From assembly GCF_963678635.1 (NCBI RefSeq), contig NC_087066.1:2265745-2329744 (forward strand): a stretch of 64,000 bases of DNA, written 5' to 3'. Positions 10,101 to 17,718 of this stretch are shown here, one piece after another. Made by a program: the position numbers and the translations under genes. The stretch is from Symsagittifera roscoffensis (taxonomy: Eukaryota > Xenacoelomorpha > Acoela > Convolutidae). The notes under the pieces are model-generated. The model did not search any database and was not told the origin of the DNA. It saw only the letters and a list, made by a program, of their open reading frames with translations. Within the stretch, counting starts at the first letter, position 1. Each line of letters opens with the position of its first letter.

Positions 10101-12338
10101 TAATTGTGGTGTTAAGGTCATTATTAATATTTCTGTCATCTTTGTGTTTTTATAGTCGTGCGTATTTAGTGAATATGCTTTTCGAACTAGTGTTTCGATT
10201 CGTACTGCTATTTGCTTGATGGTTTCGTTTGGTAATCTGCGAATTTCATTACACAAAACTCTTTGTTGTTGTTTGTTTCTTTCTGAGTCAAACATTTTTG
10301 AAAATTCCTGTGTAAACCTTTTCCAGTTTGATTTTATTTCTAGAGGTAGTACTGAAAACCAGTTTTGGGCTGCGCCATCTAAGGTTGTTTGTATTAACGC
10401 TGTGCGTCGATGTATCCAATTTTGATGTAGTGGCGTATTAATTGGTTCAGGTCCAATATTTAAAATCAGGTTTGCTGTTACTGCATTTAAATAATCTTCT
10501 ACAGAGTATTCAGGGTCTGTTCCTGTGAAAACCATTAAAGGTTTGTTTGATGTTATTGATGATCCACCCATAAGGTATGGATTCATTGTCATTTGTAATG
10601 ATTCTGCTGCATTTGGCATTTGAGAAAAATTTGAAAGTTGGTTTCTTGTTATTTCATGTTGTTGGAGATAATATGGGAGTGGTATTTCATTTTGCATTTG
10701 TGATGCTTGATACGAGTGTGCAGTCATTGGATTTTGTTGTTGAATTGGTTGAAAAGATTGTGTATTAATTAGATTTTGTTGTTGAATTGGTTGTTGATGT
10801 TGTGCATCTATTGGTTGTGGAGAAAAATTTCTATGATTTGTACGTGTTCTCTGTATTCCTTGTCTACGATATTCTTGAGTATTTGGTGCAAATATATCTG
10901 GTTGTAAGAAATCATCATCTGAGGATAAATAATCCATTTGATAAGATGTCTGTTTTTTATTTTTATTTTGTTGAAAAAATGGGTAATTTTCACTGTGATC
11001 CTGTGGAGGATTTGTTTGGAAATTTATCGAATTAGGTTGGGTCATTGGGTTATCCCAATTTCGAGATCTTGTATATTGGTTAAAATTTCTTTGTGGTTGG
11101 TTATATGTTTTTGATGGATGTATATAATTATAATTATGGTCTGCAAAGTTGTTTCTAGTGAATGTTTTGCGTGTTTTTGATGGTATTGTCATGGGTCTGT
11201 ATGTTTGGTAATCCATATGTGAATATTTAGGGGCAACCGAAGGTTTAACGGTTGATTGTAAGGTTACCTGTGTTTGTGAAGGATTTGTATTTCTTGGTGT
11301 TGTTAAATTTGGGCGTATTGGTGAAATACTTTGTTGTGTAGTTGTTGTGTGTACAATTTCTTCATTTATGAAGTGTGATGGTGTCTGGATATCTTGTTGA
11401 GTAAGATTCCTAGTTCCATTGAGGTTTTCATTGTGTATAACTGTAGAGTTTAAACTATTATTTTGTGTATCGGGCAAAAATGTATTATAGTTTAATGGTG
11501 TTGCATCAATGGTTAATGGTATTACTTTTACATAATCTCTTATGTAAGATATCGTACTTATTGCTTGACTTGAGATTGATTGTGGGAAGCTTATAAATGC
11601 GGGATGAGACCATTCGGGGTCCCAAACATAATCTGATTGTTCTGTGATAGCGGTATCATCGTTCGAGTTTTGGGGTCTAAAATTTTTTCTTGCTTGTGCA
11701 ATTAAATCAATATTGTGTGTGAAATAATCTATTATGAACCATGCCAAAATTTTTTGTAGATCGTGTTTTGTATGTTGTGAAACGTCGTCTTTCGTGAAAT
11801 TTTCTTTAATGATGTTTAAATAACTAGAGAGTAGTGTGATTTCATGTCGTACTCTTAAATGTTTAGATGTTTCTGTCGGTGAGACATTTGTTAATGGGAT
11901 TTCGTTTTCTAATATCGAAATATAACTATATATTATTGCGAAAACTTCATTGGTGAATATGGAGTTTGCTCTTTGTGAATTATGATATTGGATGCTTTTT
12001 ATATATTCTGAAAAAACTTTTGAAAATTCTAAATCAAGATCATCTGTTTGAATTGTATATTTTCTATTATTATGGTTTGGTGAGGTGAATTCTATGGAGT
12101 AGATTCCATACTGTTGTGTTATGTTGCATATATCTTTTAAGTAGTGGTCTATGATTTGTCTTTTGATTTTTACATCTGGGAACTCTGTTTTACATGGACT
12201 GATTCCGGGTTCAAATAAATTTAATAGTAAATTTTTGCAAAATATATGCTGTCCTCTATCAGTGGTTGCATCTACTATGAAAGGAAAGATTTCATCATCA
12301 TCTGGACTTTCTTCACCTGGGGTGTGCGTTGAGCTCAT
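4116..12338 (-). CDS. Gag-Pol polyprotein, 2740 aa, intact (copy A)
   Basis: A single uninterrupted frame encodes Gag and Pol without frameshift or stop. Residues 1-600 are a long N-terminal region with Gln/Asn-rich stretches. A capsid-like helical region follows (about 600-800), then a CCHC zinc knuckle (C842-C855, C-X2-C-X4-H-X4-C) and an Arg/Ser/Asn/Tyr-rich basic tract (about 890-1070). Aspartic protease has DSGA at D1229; reverse transcriptase has YLDD at 1737-1740; RNase H has its first Asp at about 1886. Integrase has an HHCC finger (about 2250-2290) and D2321, D2381, E2417, which gives D,D(35)E. A GPY/F module is near 2590. PR-RT-RH-IN order is that of Ty3/Gypsy (Metaviridae). The ATG lies inside the end of the 155-aa ORF. 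It is unusually long for a fused Gag-Pol. Confidence 0.95.
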   Translation of the reverse strand: MSSTHTPGEESPDDDEIFPFIVDATTDRGQHIFCKNLLLNLFEPGISPCKTEFPDVKIKRQIIDHYLKDICNITQQYGIYSIEFTSPNHNNRKYTIQTDDLDLEFSKVFSEYIKSIQYHNSQRANSIFTNEVFAIIYSYISILENEIPLTNVSPTETSKHLRVRHEITLLSSYLNIIKENFTKDDVSQHTKHDLQKILAWFIIDYFTHNIDLIAQARKNFRPQNSNDDTAITEQSDYVWDPEWSHPAFISFPQSISSQAISTISYIRDYVKVIPLTIDATPLNYNTFLPDTQNNSLNSTVIHNENLNGTRNLTQQDIQTPSHFINEEIVHTTTTQQSISPIRPNLTTPRNTNPSQTQVTLQSTVKPSVAPKYSHMDYQTYRPMTIPSKTRKTFTRNNFADHNYNYIHPSKTYNQPQRNFNQYTRSRNWDNPMTQPNSINFQTNPPQDHSENYPFFQQNKNKKQTSYQMDYLSSDDDFLQPDIFAPNTQEYRRQGIQRTRTNHRNFSPQPIDAQHQQPIQQQNLINTQSFQPIQQQNPMTAHSYQASQMQNEIPLPYYLQQHEITRNQLSNFSQMPNAAESLQMTMNPYLMGGSSITSNKPLMVFTGTDPEYSVEDYLNAVTANLILNIGPEPINTPLHQNWIHRRTALIQTTLDGAAQNWFSVLPLEIKSNWKRFTQEFSKMFDSERNKQQQRVLCNEIRRLPNETIKQIAVRIETLVRKAYSLNTHDYKNTKMTEILIMTLTPQLRKIAIKKRASHPSSIREPDIDFRKLVDKLEQAEITMKLEETENLKLQYVNRIETTPTNINNIQESETDLVEKITEILNIYEKNPNFKGKPSFKKWCNYCRRYGHSISECRQKQQDNQNKPQKYKEPNKSFYQYMKKDQNLPNKTVYSNNSSGKPLPNNTNYTRNQSPYNSSYRGRSPERRNTNNSSQNHYNRPNSRNNYSRSHSNTQRFVSRSNSQSRNNYYPNNQSRNSSYNRNRNYSYNRNRSYSNNRNQNYPNNQSRNNSYNRSNYNRPNNNYQNRSRNNSQNRHSSYNNRYRNYSQSPHRNNNNYNNSNNRHRSSTPKHQRQINQVQSNPETTSDPPGIDDTVTDTLQLNQINCTSSDSESDTENTLSINMIKVENDYESVIYEQPFTSHIYENQSEFLQNYYTTPINSTPTTQETNEINTTNQTNKNTKTKCLNTNHIYQNIQKEQPKEKIWTIPFLLESPRNKEFQPPDLEIDFLIDSGAESNIINIPTWNEIKTLHPKLTPLETSSKLATAQGSTLINYGKIQLFLLPTRTMEQSKILNKPFKQIFHITDIKYNIIGIPFISKYIPTINILNSKILIKDKYTKTKETSLTFFQRLNKQPPFFSKFYPIFNQQRKHLKPLSGNIYNFSIKQVHQFDKEQNKQKFYMSEFEFKPIHKFFKITISSIKYLKNSNSDIISLHVYNNTPYQVTLPLGLLGYCETNATISPIHEKAYRVNNILQLLDICQSTILNEELSINNIISNENRNTDYFTKTPYFKPTFNISNYTEDQQKFLTMFNFQHSQITQDEFEKLAKQLITYSSVYATSKFDVGKINSSLHLPLKPDAVFKTQRASKVPIHLHDKVNRLLDILEQYNIISPVNKEEQPKGNTFINPVIILAKGESLKIVLDARYLNSLIDESKCNWPIEPIQVILTKINGKYFTTADMNSAYNQMPLDEQSRRLTQFVIGNQQYEFNRLFYGISIGPAAFSAFMSKIFRPLILNKNAITYLDDVFMQSQTKDEMFNVLEKYHQILQNENLKAAPDKSHFFLTRVKFLGHNIERKTITPLKSRIDAIQKLQPPTNKKKIQEFLGMLNFLSKYVYKMQLYLRPFYNILRQQNNFEWNTEHQTRFEEIKKLLTEQISNTIPDSNQQFYAMCDASNFGIGAALLQSHNGTNKMNLISANSRLFTQAELRLSTLMRECTAIIYTLTEYEFLILGSKHPTVLFTDHKPIIFLFTQKSNPNHRVYRFQLILMKFPNLHIVWTAGKNLALPDTLSRNTPPELLTRKTTVEIPKNIKFYLAENEKSPRLECKYAVKTDIEQSQINNLQHFPLYLDCQNNHYEVDLLGTSTFKPIPYSQWIKNNTQQKRTKQHPPKKDHFPLIEKEDLTDKINLSGPPTNDSKYTINQVFDLHDPLDTIPLSKFEIENIFLPPTETITISTLKQYQNLDPIIRQLKSWHKYKTKPVKADSTILGNKTLLRYFRKFNNTTINENTDLLEYNLNESTVPCLPLSMILIAFNISHTQNIKGHSGSEKTYSNFIQNFYFPNAPIWIKVLCNDCIVCQLNKPYPNQKQIAQKQDFKGQSLYFNHRISFDTKGPISPSSEGNSYIMVIVDAFTHYVALNPVPHCNAYYAYTTLYEHWIAKFGLPEILVTDNGTEFINNEIITLCHLYNIKHKPRTSHAPWTNGLVEGMNRSLQEYLRCIINGNDTKYTEWSADVKLFPLAYNSQITTTLGMSPYEMVFNQKPRKPIMFTANSHKNAQGYCQPNKDSICYNLPLHTHDEDHFHHPQILKLASGTHTEWILNRDKKHNEIHQKITKKLLQRQNINEQINSRFTPASELKIGTFVSIPNFNTQKGISKKLQPLRKGPYQIIAKPTDVTYKITDSNKKEIVQHRNNLLPYYPKEYALRELTQLYSFTGLKIIQNEPHLKNTEQNDNTTENQNTKPIATKNNTQNHKEAPKQRKNRKMTEQIIPQEQIDKSENRKTTRLRNQPRKNYKIFIPQSKILKKVEFQK

Positions 12339-12780
12339 TTTTTCGTTCGATGACCGTTAATATGTAATTATTATTGTGTCGAATTGGTTGATTCCAATTG
12401 TATAAATGTACTGGTTTGTGTTTATACTGCTTTTTTATTCTTCTTTTTCCTCTTTTTGATGAATTTGAAGTTGTTTCTGAGTCAGAAAAATATAATTGAT
12501 CGTGAAGGGGGCAATTTTTATCTATTGTTTCTTTTAGTTTGTAAAGTTCGTCTAAACTGTTGGTTTCTGATTCTGAAAATGCGTTTCGATTTTTTGAAAA
12601 TCTTTTTCGTGTTATTTGTCTTTGTTTCGTTATTATTTTTCTTTTTAGTGTTTGTCGTTTTGTTCGAATGTATCCAACTGTTTGTGTATGAGGTGTGATT
12701 ACAAGGTCGTATTTTTTGTTATCTATTTCACAATTGTGTAAAACGATTGTTTGTTTATTCCCTAGGTTTTTAAATGACAT
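12313..12780 (-). CDS. 155-aa basic accessory protein upstream of Gag-Pol (copy A)
   Basis: A Lys/Arg-rich protein with basic clusters in the middle (about residues 40-65) and again near 110-120 (KRGKRRIKK), and Ser/Glu/Asp-rich stretches between. Its stop TGA lies 26 nt inside Gag-Pol in another frame. Basic clusters suggest nucleic-acid binding or nuclear localisation, which is inference only. Conserved in copies A and B, frameshifted near its start in C. It has no relatives I recognise; it could be an accessory protein or a separate matrix-like product. Confidence 0.65.
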   Translation of the reverse strand: MSFKNLGNKQTIVLHNCEIDNKKYDLVITPHTQTVGYIRTKRQTLKRKIITKQRQITRKRFSKNRNAFSESETNSLDELYKLKETIDKNCPLHDQLYFSDSETTSNSSKRGKRRIKKQYKHKPVHLYNWNQPIRHNNNYILTVIERKNELNAHPR

Positions 12781-13297
12781 AAGGTTTAGGATGACGGATG
12801 CAAAAGGTTGTTAAATGATTTCTATTTTCTTAAACTGTTAGTTCTTACGATTTTTTGGTTAGCTTAACCTGGGTCTGTTTGTTCAGGGTTGGAGAGAAAA
12901 GTATATCGATTCCGAAGAATGATTTTTTACTTTCTCGTGGCTAGTATAAGTTAAGGTGTTAACTTACTTAATCTTACTTAGGGGTAGTGATTGTGTTCAA
13001 GGGTTGGAGAATAGTAAATCGATCCACAAGGTTCAGGTATAATTAGAACGCGAGTAGTTCGTTAGATACTATTTTAAACTTACTAAGTCTAAGATTTATC
13101 CTGGGTCTGGTAAGAGGGGGGGTCAAGTGAAGGATGAATAACCGAAGTTCTTCACTGTTTATCCTAATTTGAATGATTAGTTTTGTTTAAAAATTTCTAT
13201 TAGTCTTAGGTCTTTAGAAAGGGTTGGGTAGTGAATCGACGTTTGAGGTCGTTAGACACTAATTAAGTGGGTGGGGGAGAACAAAGTTGTTCTGTTT

Positions 13298-13382
13298 GAT
13301 CCAAGGATAAGCCTTGATGATCAAATTTGAAATTTAATTAAGTAGAAAATGATTTAAGATCCAAGGATAAGCCTTGATGATC
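13298..13382. repeat. two 25-bp direct repeats, 60 bp apart, in the leader (copy A)
   Basis: GATCCAAGGATAAG plus CCTTGATGATC occurs at 13298-13322 and again at 13358-13382. Each unit contains an inverted AAGG/CCTT pair around a 5-nt loop. The same pair is present in copy B (36133-36157, 36193-36217) and copy C (62566-62590, 62626-62650). Confidence 0.85.
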
Positions 13383-13712
13383 TGGTTTTAAAATTAAGTG
13401 AATTTAAGTTTTAATAAAATTTTAAATGTGTGTAAAGGAAAGATTTAGTGTTTTGATGATATTAGTGGGTTTATGATTGCTGTTACGTTTTAGGTGATGG
13501 AGCTGGAACAACAGGATGATTTATGATTACTAACCATTTATTGTCATGCTACTAATTTTTATTTTTATTTTTCAATAAATATTTTTCAAACATGTTTTGT
13601 ATATTACTGCAGAGTTTTAGGAAAACGATCTTAGATCTTTTTATCAATCGTTATTGTATATTAATAATTTTGTTTAGCGCCTGAAATGATTTTGAAGATT
13701 AACTTCAAGGTT

Positions 13713-13946
13713 TTATGTTTGCAAATGAAAATCTAAATTCATTGCTAGTAGTATTCTAAATATAAAAGTTTGTTCTGGTTTTTGCCTAACTATCATATAG
13801 CTATATGGCAAGTTTCTACTTTGTCGTATGTCGTCTCTGGTTCGAGGTCTTCTTCCAATTCCGGGTAGTTCTGTTATGGTTCGGAATATTGGCTCTGATC
13901 TATTGAGTCGTAGAGACATTTCGATTAAATTATTGTCGTATAACAT
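13713..13946 (-). CDS. 77-codon leader ORF (copy A)
   Basis: A small ORF close to the 5' LTR with mixed polar composition and Arg-rich middle (GIGRRPRTRDD). The protein is the same in copies A, B and C, but the copies are so alike that this is weak evidence. It could be an upstream ORF, a first exon, or chance. Confidence 0.35.
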   Translation of the reverse strand: MLYDNNLIEMSLRLNRSEPIFRTITELPGIGRRPRTRDDIRQSRNLPYSYMIVRQKPEQTFIFRILLAMNLDFHLQT

Positions 13947-14013
13947 TTTTTAAATGTTTTTGTCTAATTTCTAATCTATTTTGGTTAATTCTAAGCTATT
14001 AAGGTCTTGTTCG

Positions 14014-14031
14014 AGACTTATGGTCGCACCA
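14014..14031 (-). other. primer-binding site (copy A)
   Basis: Two nt inside the 5' LTR end the - strand reads TGGTGCGACCATAAGTCT, beginning with the TGG expected for a site complementary to a tRNA CCA end. The same sequence is in copies B and C. I could not assign the primer tRNA; it has partial likeness to an Arg tRNA end but with extra bases. Confidence 0.75.
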
Positions 14032-14033
14032 GA

Positions 14034-14443
14034 TGAGTTATGTTCGAGTTGGTTAACTCATAGAGTAATTTCGGATAGGGTACACCGTCTGCTCGTCACG
14101 CTATCTTATTTTCGGCCGGATAGATTCGTGCAACTTCTTAGTCTAATACCGATCCTAATCTTACTCTTATACTATCTAGTCTCAGGTTGTTTAACTAGTC
14201 TCTGCTAGGCTCAATAGATCTAGGGTATACTGGTTTATTGCGGCTGCTGAAGTGCTCGGGAGAGTCCAACTAATTTCTAAGTTAAATTCAAATCTCTCTG
14301 GTGCTGAAATTACAAGTAACTTCAGCACTTACAAATAAGTGGGTTGTTAGTTAGATGGATCATGATTGGTTAACTTTAAATACTTTACATTGGTAAAATA
14401 TCTAAATTATCCAATCATAAAATGTAGTTTAGATCAGGTTCCA
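14034..14443 (-). repeat. 5' LTR of copy A (410 bp)
   Basis: Begins TG and ends CA. On the - strand it carries a TATTTAAA-like box, a 28-nt hairpin (14301-14328), an AATAAA signal (complement of 14234-14239) and a TATAAG further on. The first bases (TGAGTTATGTTCGAG on +) differ slightly from those of copies B and C. Confidence 0.95.
14301..14328 (-). promoter_or_regulatory. LTR RNA hairpin (copy A)
   Basis: In element-sense RNA, arms GTGCTGAAGTTA and TAATTTCAGCAC pair around a CTTG loop, with one G-U wobble. It lies between a TATA-like box and the AATAAA, so it may sit in R, near the RNA 5' end. See the findings for covariation. Confidence 0.7.
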
Positions 14444-14554
14444 GGAGGGTGATTAGAAGAATTAAGAAGAACAAAGCCGATGGAGTGTTTTTGTATCATC
14501 AATAACAATATATTAGCATTGAGAGAAATTCGCAAGTGATGTGTGTTTGTTCAG
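14444..14554 (+). other. end of cadherin intron after copy A
   Basis: Short stretch between the LTR and the first exon acceptor. Its first 45 bases translate (+) to VIRRIKKNKADGV, like the start of many LINE reverse transcriptases, but it is too short to be sure. Confidence 0.4.
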
Positions 14555-14655
14555 CTGGGGGTCCCTTTTCGATCAACGAGGGACTGGCCATCAACACTCT
14601 GGTGGGGACACTCACTGCCGCAGACACTGACTCGGCCCAGAACCACCACGGACAA
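14555..14655 (+). CDS. cadherin gene exon 1 of the window
   Basis: Acceptor TTGTTCAG and donor CAA|GTGAGT. It reads GGPFSINEGLAINTLVGTL, the start of a cadherin repeat (NEG...VGTLTAADTDS). It enters with 2 nt of a split codon, so more exons lie upstream, beyond copy A. The exon is far richer in GC than the surrounding element. Confidence 0.85.
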
Positions 14656-14857
14656 GTGAGTATGACAGTCAGAACAGTAAACCGAAAATAGGCTTGGAAT
14701 TTAAATATTCCTACGAATAAAATTTGCAAAACAAATGTTATATTGCATAAAACTTAAGGAATTTCATTTCAACGTATTTAACAAACTTTACTTTAACGAA
14801 CTTTATAAAAATGTGCGATCCCAAACAATATCACTATCTTTTCATTTTCTTACATAG

Positions 14858-14920
14858 TCTTTGAAAGGTTCTCAGTTTTCAGTTCAACTTGGCATGTATG
14901 ATGGTTATAGATTTCTTCAG
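14858..14920 (+). CDS. candidate 63-bp alternative exon of the cadherin gene
   Basis: Flanked by a good acceptor (TTTTCTTACATAG) and donor (CAG|GTAATA), 21 codons, phase 0 on both sides, no stop. However, joining exon 14555-14655 directly to 14994 gives a normal cadherin strand (GQVVFEL), which this exon would interrupt. It may be an alternative microexon or chance. Confidence 0.25.
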
Positions 14921-14993
14921 GTAATAAACTGTGCCGAAGTGTGTTCTGTGATAGTCTAAGTGTGATAACTGGCCTGTTGGGGTTTATTTTCAG

Positions 14994-15113
14994 GTGGTGT
15001 TTGAACTGGTGGAGCCGAGTGAGTGGTTTGCAGTTGGTGCTCAGAATGGACAGATCAGGAGCAGAGTGGTGCTAGACTACGAGGATGCCGCCATAGCTTC
15101 TGCCGGATACGAG
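14994..15113 (+). CDS. cadherin exon 2
   Basis: Acceptor TTATTTTCAG. It reads VVFELVEPSEWFAVGAQNG then an LDYE motif, the middle of a cadherin repeat. The 3' end is GAG|GCAAGT, the standard form of a GC-AG donor; skipping the next 78 bp joins YE to VELVVRVRDL, as cadherin repeats require. Reading through instead stays open but inserts a foreign stretch. Confidence 0.85.
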
Positions 15114-15191
15114 GCAAGTTATTACATACACTCACACGAGACCAACTGGTTTTTTTTTTCTTTAAAAGATTTCAAGGTCTTAAATCTTCAG

Positions 15192-15322
15192 GTTGAGCTG
15201 GTGGTGCGGGTGCGTGATCTGGCACCCTCTCCCCCCTCCGGAATGAGCTACTCCACCGCCACTGTCACAGTCGCCATCAACGATGTGGATGACGAAGCTC
15301 CCTTCTTCACAAACGCGCCCAT
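15192..15322 (+). CDS. cadherin exon 3
   Basis: It reads VELVVRVRDLA and ends a repeat with INDVDDEAPFF, a DxNDN-like calcium linker. Acceptor CTTCAG, donor CAT|GTGAGC; it leaves 2 nt of a split Met codon. Confidence 0.88.
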
Positions 15323-15581
15323 GTGAGCACTTTCCTCAAAACAAATACTTGCTCATAACGCCGACAAAAAACCAGTATAAAGTGTTGAAACCACTTTATG
15401 CATTTAAAAGGCTTGCCTCAGTCGCATTTATCCTTATTTGAAGACTTTTCTCGTTATTTTGACTAACAAACAATATTTTGCCTTATACTTAATAATTGTG
15501 TTTGCATAATACGTATCTTTTCTTTAGATTTTACCATAGTCATTCATTTATCGTCCATGAATTGGGTTGTTTCTGTTTCAG

Positions 15582-15804
15582 GACCATACACGTGGATGAG
15601 GGCACCACAGGCACAGGTGTGGCCACAGTGCAGGCGGAGGACGAGGACACAGCCGGGGCCAGTCTGGTGTTCTCGGAACGGTCCGAAGTGCTGTCCCCCT
15701 CTCAGACGGCCTCCGCCTCCATCACTATACAGTCCGACGGGAGAGTGGACGTGACTGCTGCTGTGGATGCAGAGACCATAGGGTCACAGTCCATACTTGT
15801 GGGG
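15582..15804 (+). CDS. cadherin exon 4
   Basis: Acceptor TGTTTCAG, donor GGG|GTGAGT. It reads MTIHVDEGTTGTGVATVQAE, a repeat start with a DEDTAG calcium motif, then an SDGRVDV strand. Phase 0 at the end. Confidence 0.88.
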
Positions 15805-16016
15805 GTGAGTTCTTTATTCGCGGGTGAGAGCACAAGCTGACCTAATGGAACGACCTTGAGTTAAGGACAGCTCAGAAAAAAATGACTTCAAATTCAAAAA
15901 AATAATAATAAAGTGAGTTTATCAGTCAAAAACAAAAAAAAGTATATAGCATATTGCATTCAGCGACTTCTTTCAATTTTCATGGTGATCAACCAAATGT
16001 GCCGAATATGTTGCAG

Positions 16017-16151
16017 GTGCGTGTGTGTGACAGCGGGGCTTGTGTGAGGTATGCGGACTCGTATGTGTTCGTGAAAGTGGTCCGAGTGAACGAGTACGAC
16101 CCCATCTTCAACCAAGTGTCGTATGCATTCACAATGCAGGAAACATCACAG
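16017..16151 (+). CDS. cadherin exon 5
   Basis: Acceptor GTTGCAG, donor CAG|GTGAAA. It reads VRVCDSGACVRYADSYVFVK then VNEYDPIF, a linker variant, and begins the next repeat. The two Cys may form a disulfide. Confidence 0.88.
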
Positions 16152-16444
16152 GTGAAATCATTCTGCAATACCAGATAACTGTCTGTTTTTTAGCCATTTT
16201 TTAAAATTCAGTTTACAATATCATCGTCTAATTAAGTGGTCATTTTAAGCAGTTTCTGTCATTCCTATAGCTTATAATCACGTGCTGTGCAATCATAAAA
16301 ATGGCAGTATGCTGTCTGTATTGCTGTTTTTATGGGCTAAAATTCTTAACGGCTCGGCCAAAATTAATCCAAATCATGCTCGACGAAGAGAGACGAGCGG
16401 CCAGCGTAATTGGGTAGAGCATCTCTACTTGAGTTTGTTCACAG

Positions 16445-16608
16445 GTGGGTCATTTGGTGGGGAGGACGAGAGTGTTGACCGCTACGACAGTGGGCAGTGT
16501 GGATGCAGGAGTGGACAAGAATGTGACCTATGCCATCACCACCTCCCAACAGTACTTCTCCATCAACCCACACACCGGCACCATCACCCTCAAGGCACCC
16601 ATCGACAG
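16445..16608 (+). CDS. cadherin exon 6
   Basis: Acceptor TTCACAG, donor ACAG|GTCAGT. It reads VGHLVGRTRVLTATTVGSVD, then a YFSINPHTGTITL strand, a hallmark of cadherin repeats. Leaves 2 nt of a split Arg codon. Confidence 0.88.
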
Positions 16609-17162
16609 GTCAGTCCAGAGCAGGGGAGGGAGAAGGGGAGGGGAGAGGAGAGGGTGGAGACATATAAATTATGTATAATCAAGAAAAGTTCAAGACAAAA
16701 AACAAAAATGCCACTCTGAAATGTCCAAAAGTGAATGAACAATCAGTTATCAGTTAACATTAAACATATTCAATTGAAACTAACGAGCTTGGCACGATCT
16801 GAGGTTGACTCTTATAGTTACATTTTGATATGATTTAGTAAGTCTATCATTATGGCATCTGCCAATGACTACGACCCTGACAATTTTCTCAGTACTGAGC
16901 TAGTTTTCGAAAACTGGTTGAAGCCGGTTGAATCAAAAATAAAAAGGTTGAATATGATGTATCACTCGGCGCCACTCTACGTTTACTTGTGGTACTTGAC
17001 TTGTATAAGAACAAAATAAATAAAACTAAGAAAAAAAACGTCTTTCATTTGGACTTTTTGGATCGGAAAAACAAAAACGTTGTCAGAAAAGTGGGGCATT
17101 TACCAGCTTTTCTTGAGGCATCCCTAACTCGTTGGAAAAAAAGTTATGTTCTGTGTTGTCAG
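16609..17162 (+). other. cadherin intron without recognised feature
   Basis: Begins with a short purine-rich tract and is otherwise AT-rich. I see no gene or repeat in it. Confidence 0.6.
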
Positions 17163-17325
17163 GGAGATAGTGAGCTCAGTGTCGTTCGTCGTGAGAGCGA
17201 CAGACGTGAGTGACACTTCGAGGACAACAGATGTGAATGTGGCCATCACAGTGACAGACACAAACGACAACAGTCCAGTGTGCAACTTGGGACCAGTGCT
17301 GGACACACAATATGTGAACGAAGAG
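17163..17325 (+). CDS. cadherin exon 7
   Basis: Acceptor TGTTGTCAG, donor GAG|GTCAGC. It reads REIVSSVSFVVRATDVSD then VTDTNDNSPV, a classical DxNDNxP linker, and ends VNEE at the start of the next repeat. The following intron (17326-40531, 23.2 kb) contains a decayed LINE, copy B and a foldback element; the frame resumes in phase at 40532. Confidence 0.92.
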
Positions 17326-17466
17326 GTCAGCTGTCTTTTTTTGTCTGCTTTCTATTTCTTGCATTGTTTTTGTTCATTCTTTTTTCTGCACAATTTTTCT
17401 ACCCAAACAAACGTGACTTTTTGAAATTATAATTGTTGTGAGAAACTTATTAAATAGTTCCAGACA

Positions 17467-17718
17467 ATGACTGACGTTGAAATGATGTTCTCCCATGATG
17501 ATTCAAACATCACATTCACACAACAACTGCTATTTGGGTTTGACTCAACGCCTGACCAACCGGCTGGGATTTTGGATGTCCTCAAGAATTTTCTAAAAGG
17601 TTTTGAAAAGCAATCACAGGATTCTAAGCTGCTCAAAGAAGACAAAATTGAATTTGAACATCGAGTTGTCGACAGCCAGATCAATACAAAGAATACCGGA
17701 GAGGGTGGTTGGACTTGA
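17467..17718 (+). other. unrecognised 83-codon ORF in a cadherin intron
   Basis: It reads like a decayed coding fragment (LDVLKNFLKGFEKQSQD), and the following 250 bp continue in a similar style with stops. It may be the upstream part of the LINE that begins near 18090, or another old gene fragment. I recognise no family. Confidence 0.3.

Larger units (their letters stand above)
12781..14013 (-). other. 1.2-kb leader between primer site and first long ORF (copy A)
   Basis: Long untranslated-looking leader. It holds a 25-bp direct repeat at 13298-13322 and 13358-13382 (exact 60-bp spacing), whose core AAGG-ATAAG-CCTT can form a small hairpin. It also has three looser repeats beginning GGGTTGGAGA or GGGTTGGGTA near 12887, 12999 and 13222. 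Packaging, dimerisation or ribosome entry are candidate roles. A 77-codon ORF lies near its 5' end. Confidence 0.7.
1..14443 (-). mobile_element. LTR retroelement copy A (5' two thirds; runs off the left edge)
   Basis: Copy A of a Ty3/Gypsy-like element, read on the - strand. It shows the 5' LTR (14034-14443), primer-binding site, leader, 155-aa ORF, intact Gag-Pol, the two small hydrophobic ORFs, the AUG-less frame and the start of Env. The orphan 601-aa ORF, 3' region and 3' LTR lie outside the window. The base after the LTR begins GGAG; the partner target-site copy cannot be seen. It differs from copies B and C by a 1863-bp tandem duplication in the Env region, and by a more diverged AUG-less ORF. 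It lies in the intron directly upstream of the first visible cadherin exon, antisense to that gene. Confidence 0.95.

Noticed and set aside
14014-14031. Arg-tRNA primer assignment
   Set aside because: Only part of the sequence fits and two extra bases are needed near the CCA end.
13981-14208. 75-codon + strand ORF across the LTR
   Set aside because: Antisense LTR sequence, no protein-like features.
14444-14490. LINE reverse transcriptase remnant next to copy A (VIRRIKKNKADGV)
   Set aside because: Too short to support as a feature, though it would suggest copy A also hit a LINE.
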